This document shows, piece after piece, positions 1 to 6,833 of a stretch of 9,466 bases of DNA. Both the position numbers and the translations under genes were made by a program. Below the pieces are notes generated by a model, which ran no database searches, was not told the origin of the DNA, and saw only the letters and a list, made by a program, of their open reading frames with translations. This DNA is from Micrococcales bacterium (lineage in GTDB: Bacteria; Actinomycetota; Actinomycetes; Actinomycetales; Cellulomonadaceae). Position 1 is the first letter of the stretch. The number at the start of each line of letters is the position of its first letter. The stretch lies in the NCBI GenBank assembly GCA_009783975.1, contig WRCL01000042.1, positions 1 through 9,466 on the forward strand, read 5' to 3'.

Positions 1-1566
1 CAGGACGTCACTCAACGTCGAGACCGTCTGGTCCGCTGGCGGGCGGACCAGGTCAAGGGCTGGCCGCGGCCAGAAGCCGAGCACCAGCATGACCGCGATG
101 AGCGGCACCACCGCCCAGCGTTCGACAGCGCGCACGTCGCGCATCGCCGCCAGCGGTGGCAGGCCACGCCCGTCCTGCTCGGGGGTGTTGTCTGGCACAC
201 CGCCGGTGAACACCCGTTGGTACAACCACAAGATGTAGACCGCGGCGAGCACGACGCCGCTGCAGGCGACGATGGCGACCGCCGGGTGCTGCGGGAAGGT
301 ACCGACGAGCACGAGGAACTCTGAGACGAACGTCGACAGACCTGGCAGCGACAGCGCCGACAGGCCCACGACCATGAACAGCCCCGCCAGGACCGGCACG
401 ACCTTGGTGAGCCCACCGAAGTCTGCGATGAGCGGCGAACCACGCCGGGCCACGAGGAAGCCGACGAGCAAGAACAGCGCACCGGTCGACAGCCCATGGT
501 TGACCATGTAGAACGACGACCCGGCCACTGCAGTACCACCGGTGTCCGCCGCGAGCGGGAAGATCGCGAAGATCCCCAGGACGATGAACCCGAAGTGCGA
601 CACCGAGGTGTACGCGACGAGGCGGAACATGTTCTTCTGGCCGATCGCCAGCAGCGCGCCGTAGATGATCGACACCACAGCGAAGACGATGATCACCGGT
701 GCGGCCCACTGCGAGGCCTCGGGGAACAGCGGCAGGCACAAGGTGAGCATCCCGAACGTGCCGACCTTGTCCAGCACACCGACGAGCAGCGCCGAGGTCC
801 CTGCTGGGGCTTGTTCAGCCGCATCAGGCAACCAGGTGTGGACCGGGAACATCGGCGCCTTGATCGCGAACGCGACGAAGAACGTCAAGAACAACCAGCG
901 GCCCTCGTTGATGGTGAGGGTCTGACCGACCAGACCAGTCAGGCTCTCGGTGAGGAAGCGCTTGTCGCCGTCGGGGCCAGCCATCCCCAGGTAGACCACG
1001 CCGACGAGCATGACGAGCCCACCGAGCAGGGAGTACAGCAAGAACTTCAACGCAGCGAGCCGGCGCCTGGCCGGGTCGCCGCCATAGCTGCCGATCATGA
1101 AGTAGACCGGGATGAGCATGGCCTCGAACAGCAGGTAGAACAAGAACACGTCCCGGGCGGCGAACACACCGACCATGAACGTCTCGAGCACCAAGGCCAG
1201 GGCCAGGTAACGCGACAGGTCCGCGGTCGCCAGGCGTCCAGCGCCCTGCTCACGCCAGGCCGCCAAGACGACCAGCGGGACCAGCAGCACCGACATGACG
1301 ATCAGGGCAAGCCCGACACCGTCAACACCCAGGGCGTAGGAGACCCCGAGCGCGGCGATCCACGAGTACGTCTCGGTCAGCTGGTGGGTGCCGGCATCGG
1401 CGATGTCGAACGCCCACACGGCCGCGCCGGCGACGGCGAGCTCGACAAGGGCAAAACCAAAGGCGATCTGGCGCGCCCAGCTGCGCGCCGGTGTCGGTGC
1501 CCACAGAACGACCGCGCCGACGAGCGGGACGACCATGAGGACCGTCAGCCAGGGAAAGTCAGCCAT
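1..1566 (-). CDS. nuoM: NADH-quinone oxidoreductase subunit M (NuoM), C-terminus cut by window edge
   Basis: Antiporter-like proton-pumping subunit of the complex I membrane arm. The frame from ATG at 1566 is open for 522 codons to position 1 with no stop, so the end lies outside the window; the family is usually about 500-550 residues, so little is missing. It is hydrophobic throughout, with many membrane helices. Key charges of the Mrp-type fold are visible: E148 in FEAMLIPVYF (TM5 Glu), K236 in AIKAPMFPVHTWLPDA (TM7 Lys), K267 in LDKVGTFG (TM8 Lys) and E416 in LPGLSTFVSEF (TM12). A Glu at the TM12 position, where NuoL has Lys, is characteristic of NuoM. It starts 13 nt after the nuoL stop, with GAGGAG (1576-1581) 9 nt upstream of the ATG. 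Last visible residues are polar, after a final helix near 485-500. Identity is secure; only the end is unknown. Confidence 0.96.
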   Translation of the reverse strand, partial: MADFPWLTVLMVVPLVGAVVLWAPTPARSWARQIAFGFALVELAVAGAAVWAFDIADAGTHQLTETYSWIAALGVSYALGVDGVGLALIVMSVLLVPLVVLAAWREQGAGRLATADLSRYLALALVLETFMVGVFAARDVFLFYLLFEAMLIPVYFMIGSYGGDPARRRLAALKFLLYSLLGGLVMLVGVVYLGMAGPDGDKRFLTESLTGLVGQTLTINEGRWLFLTFFVAFAIKAPMFPVHTWLPDAAEQAPAGTSALLVGVLDKVGTFGMLTLCLPLFPEASQWAAPVIIVFAVVSIIYGALLAIGQKNMFRLVAYTSVSHFGFIVLGIFAIFPLAADTGGTAVAGSSFYMVNHGLSTGALFLLVGFLVARRGSPLIADFGGLTKVVPVLAGLFMVVGLSALSLPGLSTFVSEFLVLVGTFPQHPAVAIVACSGVVLAAVYILWLYQRVFTGGVPDNTPEQDGRGLPPLAAMRDVRAVERWAVVPLIAVMLVLGFWPRPALDLVRPPADQTVSTLSDVL

Positions 1567-1575
1567 CTCTTCGCT

Positions 1576-1581
1576 CTCCTC
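1576..1581 (-). promoter_or_regulatory. Ribosome binding site of nuoM
   Basis: GAGGAG on the minus strand, overlapping the nuoL TGA and 9 nt before the nuoM ATG at 1566. The 13-nt space between nuoL and nuoM holds only the end of this site and its spacer; there is no room for a promoter or terminator. Confidence 0.75.
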
Positions 1582-3613
1582 AGATCTGCACGGCCAGGAC
1601 GATGATGATGAGCACGACGACACCGAGCGCCATCATCGCGGCGTACTGCCGGACGAAACCGGTCTGTGGTCGTCGGGCCAGGTCGCCCACAGCGACCGCG
1701 CTCCGCGCGACGGTGCGCACAGCACCGTCGACGACGGCACCGTCGGTGAACACCAGGGCCCGGGTGGCATAGGTGCCAGGGATGACCAGCAGCCCGTGGT
1801 TGACGTGGTCCTGGTACAGGTCGTTGCGGGCCGCGACGGTGACGAGGCTTCCCGGCGGCGCTGTGCGCGGCACCTGTGCGGACCGGGCGCCGAACTTCTG
1901 CCACGACAGCCACAGGGCCGCCGCGACGAGGACCAGCGTCCCAAAGGTGATGATCGGCCAGGCGAGCACCGGGTCGGCGTGCTCGTGGTGGCCGCCCACT
2001 GACGGTGCCAACCAGTCACCCAGCCGTCCTTGCCAGTGCGACCACGGCATCTTGCCGAAGACCACACCGAAGAACAGCGACCCGGCGGCGAGCACGACCA
2101 TCGGCCAGGTCATCAGCCGTGGCGACTCGTGCGGGTGGACACCTGGCTCCCACCGCGCCGGACCTTCGAAGGTCATGAAGAACAGCCGGGACATGTAGAA
2201 CGCGGTCAAGGCTGCGCCGAGCATGGCCACGGTGCCGAACACCCACGGCTGCCAGGCCTGCTCGTAGGCGTTGGAGCTGAACGCCGCCTCGATGATCGAG
2301 TCCTTGGTGAAGAACCCGGTCAGGCCCGGGAACCCGATGATCGCCAACCAGCCCATCCCAAAGGTGATGTAGGTCAGCAGCATCCGCCGGGCCAGGCCAC
2401 CGAACTTGCGCATGTCGACCTCGTCGTTCATCGCATGCATGACCGACCCGGCGCCGAGGAACATCCCGGCCTTGAAGAACCCGTGGCCGACGAGGTGGAC
2501 GATGGCGATGGCGTAACCGACAGGCCCAAGGCCCGCGGCGAGCATCATGTACCCGATCTGGGACATCGTCGAGGCAGCCAGCGCCTTCTTGATGTCGTCC
2601 TTGGCACACCCGACGATCGCCCCGTACAGCAACGTGACCGCACCGACGATCGCCACGACCAGCCGTGCGTTCGGCGCGGTGTCGAACAGCGGCTGGGACC
2701 GCACGACGAGGTAGACACCAGCGGTCACCATCGTCGCGGCGTGGATGAGCGCGGACACTGGCGTCGGGCCAGCCATCGCGTCACCGAGCCAGGACTGCAG
2801 CGGGAACTGCGCGGACTTGCCGCACGCGGCGAGCAGGAGCATCAAACCGATACCGGTCGCCATCGCGACAGTCAGGCGCCCGTCGGCGACCAGGTCGAAC
2901 ACCCCAGCCTCGTCGGTGCCGGGCCGGCCGTGGAACGACACGGTGCCCAGCTGGGCGAACAACAACCCCATCGCGATGATCATGCCCAGGTCGCCCACAC
3001 GGTTGGCGACGAACGCCTTCTTCGAGGCCACGGAGTTGTCCATCGCCTGGGCGCCGGAGACCTTGTGCCCGCGGTCGACCTCGTGGTTCCAGAACCCGAT
3101 GAGCAGGTACGAGGCCAGGCCCACACCTTCCCAGCCGAAGAACAGCAGCAAGAAGGAGTCGGCGAGCACCAAGGTGAGCATCGCCGCGACGAACAGGTTG
3201 AGGTAGGCGAAGAACCGCCGCCGGTTGATGTCGTGCGACATGTACGCGACCGAGTACACGTGGATGAGCGACCCGACGAACGTGATGAGCAGGACGAACG
3301 TCACCGACAGCGGGTCGACGAGCAGCCCGGCCCGCAAGTTCAGGGCGCCAGCGTCGACCCATGAGCCGATGTCGACGTGGTGGAGCCGCTCGGAGGCGTC
3401 GGTGCCGAGCAGCTGCACGGCGATGGCCAGGCCCAGCACGCACGAGGCGACCGGGGCGGCGACCCCGAGCAGGTGGCCCCAGCGGTCGGCGCGGCGCCCG
3501 AGCAGCAGCAGCAGCGCAGCCGAACCGGCTGGGAGCAAGATGAGCCACAAGGCAGCGCTCGCAGCACCGGTGGCCTCGACGGTGTGTGCTGCGGACAAGG
3601 TGAGCGTCGTCAC
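1580..3613 (-). CDS. nuoL: NADH-quinone oxidoreductase subunit L (NuoL)
   Basis: Distal antiporter-like subunit of complex I, 677 residues (E. coli about 613). Family landmarks in order: E162 in [18 protein letters not shown] (TM5 Glu); [11 protein letters not shown] near 198-208; K266 in [16 protein letters not shown] (TM7 Lys); H291 in [32 protein letters not shown] at 340-356; H373, H377 and K381 in [15 protein letters not shown] (TM10-11 region); K437 and D438 in GFFTKDSI (TM12 Lys). After a helix near 552-571 comes a long amphipathic stretch (about 590-648) and a last hydrophobic helix (655-676), which fits the lateral helix HL and its anchor that distinguish NuoL from NuoM and NuoN. The start is GTG, overlapping the nuoK stop by 4 nt (GTGA). 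The ribosome site (GAGGG, 3621-3625) is weak, so translation may depend on coupling to nuoK. The extra length is mainly about 18 residues at the N-terminus and a His-rich loop near 538-548. Confidence 0.97.
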   Translation of the reverse strand: MTTLTLSAAHTVEATGAASAALWLILLPAGSAALLLLLGRRADRWGHLLGVAAPVASCVLGLAIAVQLLGTDASERLHHVDIGSWVDAGALNLRAGLLVDPLSVTFVLLITFVGSLIHVYSVAYMSHDINRRRFFAYLNLFVAAMLTLVLADSFLLLFFGWEGVGLASYLLIGFWNHEVDRGHKVSGAQAMDNSVASKKAFVANRVGDLGMIIAMGLLFAQLGTVSFHGRPGTDEAGVFDLVADGRLTVAMATGIGLMLLLAACGKSAQFPLQSWLGDAMAGPTPVSALIHAATMVTAGVYLVVRSQPLFDTAPNARLVVAIVGAVTLLYGAIVGCAKDDIKKALAASTMSQIGYMMLAAGLGPVGYAIAIVHLVGHGFFKAGMFLGAGSVMHAMNDEVDMRKFGGLARRMLLTYITFGMGWLAIIGFPGLTGFFTKDSIIEAAFSSNAYEQAWQPWVFGTVAMLGAALTAFYMSRLFFMTFEGPARWEPGVHPHESPRLMTWPMVVLAAGSLFFGVVFGKMPWSHWQGRLGDWLAPSVGGHHEHADPVLAWPIITFGTLVLVAAALWLSWQKFGARSAQVPRTAPPGSLVTVAARNDLYQDHVNHGLLVIPGTYATRALVFTDGAVVDGAVRTVARSAVAVGDLARRPQTGFVRQYAAMMALGVVVLIIIVLAVQI

Positions 3614-3924
3614 GCGGGGTCCCTCACGTCCTTGAGCAGGTTCACGTCATCGATCGACGCCGAGCGCCGGGTCCGGTAGATCGCCACGATGATCGCCAGA
3701 CCGACGACGACCTCCGCGGCGGCCACGACCATGACGAAGAACGCCAGGACCTGGCCGTGCAGGTTGCCGTTGATCCGGGCGAAGGTCACCAGCGCGAGGT
3801 TCGTCGCGTTGAGCATCATCTCGATACCCATGAACGCGATGATCGCGTTGCGCCGCACCAGCACTGTTGTGGCACCGACGGAGAACAGGACCGTCGACAG
3901 CACGAGGTAGTTCATGAGGCTCAC
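3610..3924 (-). CDS. nuoK: NADH-quinone oxidoreductase subunit K (NuoK)
   Basis: Small membrane subunit of complex I, homologous to MrpC/ND4L, placed between NuoJ and the antiporter-like subunits and part of the charged axis that links quinone chemistry to pumping. It has 104 residues and three hydrophobic helices (about 5-24, 28-50 and 60-83). Both conserved membrane glutamates are present: E35 in [15 protein letters not shown] and E71 in [13 protein letters not shown], matching E. coli E36 and E72. The C-terminus is short and soluble ([16 protein letters not shown]). The GTG start at 3924 is preferred because AGGAGG lies 7 nt upstream. An internal ATG at 3915 would give 101 residues but sits 16 nt from that site. 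The gene overlaps the nuoJ stop and the nuoL start by 4 nt each. Confidence 0.96.
   Translation of the reverse strand: MSLMNYLVLSTVLFSVGATTVLVRRNAIIAFMGIEMMLNATNLALVTFARINGNLHGQVLAFFVMVVAAAEVVVGLAIIVAIYRTRRSASIDDVNLLKDVRDPA
3621..3625 (-). promoter_or_regulatory. Weak ribosome binding site of nuoL
   Basis: GAGGG on the minus strand, 7 nt before the nuoL GTG at 3613. It is a poorer match than the sites of nuoH, I, J and K. With the GTGA overlap, nuoL is probably translated largely by ribosomes finishing nuoK. Confidence 0.5.
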
Positions 3925-4784
3925 TGGTCTGCCTCCTCACTTGTCGCGTCCTTGGCTGCCTCAATCGCAGGCAGCTCGTCGTCAGCCCACCCACCGGCGA
4001 GCACCCGGTCGATCCGGGCTGCGTACTCGGCGGCGTCAGCCTCCTGGCCACGGACCTTGAGCACCCGGTTCACCGACAGCTCCAGCGGTTCGCCGTCTGG
4101 GCCAAGAGCCGGCACGTCCATGGCGTTGTGCCGGGCGTACACACCCGGGGCGGCCAGCGGCGTCAGGAGCGCGCCGTCGCCCAGGGCCTGCACACGGGCC
4201 TGCATACGTGTCTTCTGGTCACGTTTGGGGACCAGGCGTTCACGGTGGGTGAGCACCAGGGCACCCAGGGCCGCAGTGACCAGCAGCGCGCCGACCACTT
4301 CCAGGGCGAAGGCGTAGCTGCCGAAGATCACCACTGCGAGCGCCTCGGGGTTGGTCGGCGTGTTCGCACCGTCCAGACCCGTGGGCGTGCTGGGCGCCAC
4401 AGTCATGACGACCCCGGCGAGGACGACCAACAGGCCCATCCCACCGAGCACGGCGACCCAGCGCTGGCCTTTGATCGTCTCGACCAGGGAGTCTGAGGCG
4501 TCGACGCCGACGAGCATGAGCACGAACAAGAACAGCATCATGATCGCGCCGGTGTACACCACGACCTGGACGACACCGAGGAACGGTGCGTCCTGGGCGA
4601 CGTACAAGAACGCCAGGCAGATCATCACCGTGATGACCGACAGTGCGGCGTGCACCGCTTTGCGCGCCAGGAGCAGGCCCATCGAGGCCAGGACCATGAC
4701 CGGGGCGAACACCCAGAACAAGACCGCCTCGCCTGTGGACGCCTCACCTGCGTCGGTGAGCGTCGCTGCGATGGTCGTGATCAC
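3921..4784 (-). CDS. nuoJ: NADH-quinone oxidoreductase subunit J (NuoJ) with long soluble tail
   Basis: Membrane subunit of complex I (ND6 homologue) next to NuoH, A and K. It has 287 residues. Five hydrophobic helices are visible at about 21-40, 46-63, 69-93, 110-130 and 152-178. The third carries the family hallmark [17 protein letters not shown], a bulged helix involved in coupling. After the last helix there is a soluble tail of about 105 residues ([10 protein letters not shown] onward), ending in an acidic stretch. E. coli NuoJ (about 184 residues) lacks such a tail; long tails occur in actinobacterial NuoJ. The GTG start overlaps the nuoI stop by 4 nt (GTGA), and a near-perfect AAGGAGG lies 6 nt upstream. 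The tail has no motif I recognise; a role in stabilising the complex would be inference. Confidence 0.95.
   Translation of the reverse strand: MITTIAATLTDAGEASTGEAVLFWVFAPVMVLASMGLLLARKAVHAALSVITVMICLAFLYVAQDAPFLGVVQVVVYTGAIMMLFLFVLMLVGVDASDSLVETIKGQRWVAVLGGMGLLVVLAGVVMTVAPSTPTGLDGANTPTNPEALAVVIFGSYAFALEVVGALLVTAALGALVLTHRERLVPKRDQKTRMQARVQALGDGALLTPLAAPGVYARHNAMDVPALGPDGEPLELSVNRVLKVRGQEADAAEYAARIDRVLAGGWADDELPAIEAAKDATSEEADQ
3932..3937 (-). promoter_or_regulatory. Ribosome binding site of nuoK
   Basis: AGGAGG on the minus strand, 7 nt before GTG at 3924 and 16 nt before ATG at 3915. Spacing favours the GTG start, giving 104 rather than 101 residues. It lies within the last codons of nuoJ. 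Confidence 0.82.
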
Positions 4785-5521
4785 CGCGCACCTCCTTCAC
4801 GACGGGCCGCGGCCGTGATCTTCTGCTGCCGGGCACGTGTGGCACCGACGGGCACCGCGGCGGCAAGGCCCTTGGGCGTGGCGTCCAGCGACGGGTCGTC
4901 TGGACGGTTCTGGCGGACCCACTCACGCTGTGCCTGCGTGGCCTCGTCGACCTCGCCGCAGTAGTAGTGGGTGTCTTTGGTGCCCTCGACCATCGGGTGC
5001 GGCGGGGCGACCATCCCCGGTGACAGCCCGACGAGCAGGTCCTGCTTCTCCCAGATGAGCCCGGCCCGGGTCGGACCTGCGAGCTCGAAGTCGTTGGTCA
5101 TCGTCAGCGCACGGGTCGGGCACGCCTCGGTGCACATCCCGCACAAGATGCAGCGCAGGTAGTTCACCTGGTACACCCTGCCGTACCGCTCACCAGGCGA
5201 GTACTGCTCCTCGGGTGTGTTGTCGGCCGCCTCGACGTAGATCGCGTCGGCCGGGCACGCCCAGGCGCACAGCTCGCAGCCGATGCACTTCTCCAGCCCG
5301 TCGGGGTACCGGTTGAGCTGGTGGCGGCCGTGGAACCGTGGTTTGACGTTCGCCGGCTCGCGCGGGTACTCCTCGGTGACCATCGGTTTGAACATGTTGC
5401 CCAGCGACACCCCGAACCCGGCGACCGGGGCGAAGAACGCCGCCACGGCGCCGCGCCGGGGGATCTGCGAGACGTACGCCGGCATCTGGTCCGGCGTCGG
5501 TGAAGCAGCAGGCTCAGTCAC
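4781..5521 (-). CDS. nuoI: NADH-quinone oxidoreductase subunit I (NuoI), 2x[4Fe-4S]
   Basis: Ferredoxin-like subunit of complex I that holds clusters N6a and N6b and passes electrons to the terminal cluster N2 in NuoB. It has 246 residues from GTG. Two classic CxxCxxCxxxCP motifs are intact: C79, C82, C85, C89 ([12 protein letters not shown]) and C124, C127, C130, C134 ([12 protein letters not shown]). Between them is the conserved [23 protein letters not shown] segment (positions 96-118), and FHGRH (63-67) precedes the first motif. The N-terminal region (about 25-48) is amphipathic and probably contacts the membrane arm. The C-terminal part after about residue 185 is an Ala/Arg-rich extension beyond the common ferredoxin core. 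The GTG start at 5521 is chosen because AGGAGG sits 6 nt upstream and it overlaps the end of nuoH by 8 nt. ATG at 5485 would remove 12 residues but lacks a good ribosome site. The frame is open further upstream, but that stretch is nuoH in another frame. Confidence 0.95.
   Translation of the reverse strand: MTEPAASPTPDQMPAYVSQIPRRGAVAAFFAPVAGFGVSLGNMFKPMVTEEYPREPANVKPRFHGRHQLNRYPDGLEKCIGCELCAWACPADAIYVEAADNTPEEQYSPGERYGRVYQVNYLRCILCGMCTEACPTRALTMTNDFELAGPTRAGLIWEKQDLLVGLSPGMVAPPHPMVEGTKDTHYYCGEVDEATQAQREWVRQNRPDDPSLDATPKGLAAAVPVGATRARQQKITAAARREGGAR
4791..4797 (-). promoter_or_regulatory. Ribosome binding site of nuoJ
   Basis: AAGGAGG on the minus strand, 6 nt before the GTG at 4784, within the last codons of nuoI. 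It is the closest match to the anti-Shine-Dalgarno consensus in the window and supports GTG as the true nuoJ start. Confidence 0.88.
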
Positions 5522-6833
5522 GGTCGGCCTCCTCGGTCGGTACGTCGCAGATGTCGACGACCACACCCGCCGCAGCCATCGCCGCCAGCCGTCGCGGTGA
5601 CGGGGGCAGCACCTGGCCGGGCATCGGCGGCACCGGGTAGCCGTCGGCGTACGGGTCGAACTCGCCCACCTCGGCCCCAGGTGGTTCTTTCTTCTCTGGG
5701 ATGAGGAAGGACAGCGCGGCGAACACCAGCAGCACCACAGCCAACCCGATGAGCACAGTCTGGGACGGCACGTCGGTGAACTCGTTGACCACACGGATCG
5801 TCGTCACCCCGAACAACCACACCAAGGCTGTGGGGATGAGCAGCTTCCAGCCCAGGTTCATGAACTGGTCGTACCGGAAGCGCAGCAGCGTCCCGCGGAC
5901 CCACACGAAGAAGAACATGATCGACCAGAGCTTGACCAGGAACCACAAGAATCCCCAGTAGCCCGAGTCGGGCACCCCCAGGAGGTTGAGCGGGAACGGT
6001 GTGTGCCACCCACCGAGGAACAAGGTCGTCGCCACCGCCGAGACGTTGATCATGTTGATGTACTCGGCGAGGTAGAACCAGGCGAACTTCATCGCTGAGT
6101 ACTCGGTCATGTACCCGGCGACCAGCTCACCCTCAGCTTCGGGAAGGTCGAACGGCAGGCGGTTGACCTCACCGATCATCGCCACGACGTACAAGATGAA
6201 CGCGACAGGCAGTGTGACCACGTACCACAGGCTGCGTTCTTGGGCCTCGACGATCTGCGAGGTCGACATCGACCCGGCCATGACGAACACGCTGACCAGG
6301 GACAGGCCCATCGCCAGCTCGTAGCTGATGACCTGGGCCGTGGAACGCACCGAACCCAGCAGCGGGTACGTCGAGCCTGACGACCAACCACCCAGGACCA
6401 TCCCGTACACCCCGACCGACGTGCACGCGAGGATGTACAAGACAGCGACAGGGAAGTCGGTCATCTGCAGCGGGGTGCGGAACCCGAAGACCGAGACCTC
6501 CCCAGCCATGGGGATGACCGCCAACGTCAAGAAGGAGGAGAACACCGCGATGACCGGTGCGATGAGGTAGACCAACCGGTCTGCGGCCTTGACGGAGATG
6601 TCTTCTTTGACGAGCAGCTTGACCGCGTCGGCCGTCGTCTGCAGCAGACCGGCCGGGCCGTGGACGTTCGGGCCGGGCCGCAGCTGCATCTTCGCGACGA
6701 CCTTGCGCTCGAACCAGATCGCCATGATGACGCTGGTGAGCACAAGCACGAGGATGAACACCCCTTTGAGCGCCGGGACCCACCAGTGGACGTCGTTGCT
6801 GAAGTCCGCCCCGACCAAGTTCTCGGCGCTCAT
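5514..6833 (-). CDS. nuoH: NADH-quinone oxidoreductase subunit H (NuoH)
   Basis: Heel subunit of the membrane arm (ND1 homologue) that forms most of the quinone entry channel and chamber. It has 439 residues with about eight hydrophobic helices up to residue 378. Landmarks: [20 protein letters not shown] at 40-59, the family signature; a charged loop [20 protein letters not shown] at 222-241 with E222, D229, E232, E234 and E236, which contacts the quinone site and the peripheral arm; and [18 protein letters not shown] at 244-261 with E258. The C-terminal 60 residues ([10 protein letters not shown] to EADRD) are soluble and proline-rich, absent from E. coli NuoH (about 325) and resembling longer actinobacterial versions. 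The ATG shares ATGA with the nuoG stop, and AGGAGG (6841-6846) lies 7 nt upstream. The end overlaps nuoI by 8 nt. Confidence 0.97.
   Translation of the reverse strand: MSAENLVGADFSNDVHWWVPALKGVFILVLVLTSVIMAIWFERKVVAKMQLRPGPNVHGPAGLLQTTADAVKLLVKEDISVKAADRLVYLIAPVIAVFSSFLTLAVIPMAGEVSVFGFRTPLQMTDFPVAVLYILACTSVGVYGMVLGGWSSGSTYPLLGSVRSTAQVISYELAMGLSLVSVFVMAGSMSTSQIVEAQERSLWYVVTLPVAFILYVVAMIGEVNRLPFDLPEAEGELVAGYMTEYSAMKFAWFYLAEYINMINVSAVATTLFLGGWHTPFPLNLLGVPDSGYWGFLWFLVKLWSIMFFFVWVRGTLLRFRYDQFMNLGWKLLIPTALVWLFGVTTIRVVNEFTDVPSQTVLIGLAVVLLVFAALSFLIPEKKEPPGAEVGEFDPYADGYPVPPMPGQVLPPSPRRLAAMAAAGVVVDICDVPTEEADRD
5528..5533 (-). promoter_or_regulatory. Ribosome binding site of nuoI
   Basis: AGGAGG on the minus strand, 6 nt before the GTG at 5521 and inside the last codons of nuoH. 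It decides in favour of the GTG start over the internal ATG at 5485. Confidence 0.85.

Noticed and set aside
1567..1579. The only intergenic gap, checked for a promoter or terminator
   Set aside because: Thirteen bases, most of them ribosome-site spacer for nuoM; no hairpin or promoter can fit.
496..1605. Open plus-strand frame of 369 codons antisense to nuoM
   Set aside because: Same shadow composition; the minus strand encodes a full set of NuoM motifs here.
2030..3364. Open plus-strand frame of 444 codons antisense to nuoL
   Set aside because: The product is rich in His, Asp, Arg, Glu and Gln, the typical complement of codons for hydrophobic residues in a membrane protein; no independent evidence for a gene.
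3501..3515. Short AGC/CTG trinucleotide run
   Set aside because: It simply encodes a Leu run in the first helix of NuoL; being in units of three it would not cause frameshifting and is too short to be notable.
5522..5794. Possible longer NuoI starting up to 91 codons upstream of the GTG at 5521
   Set aside because: The extra residues are nuoH coding sequence in another frame and have no ferredoxin-family character; the strong ribosome site is at 5528-5533.
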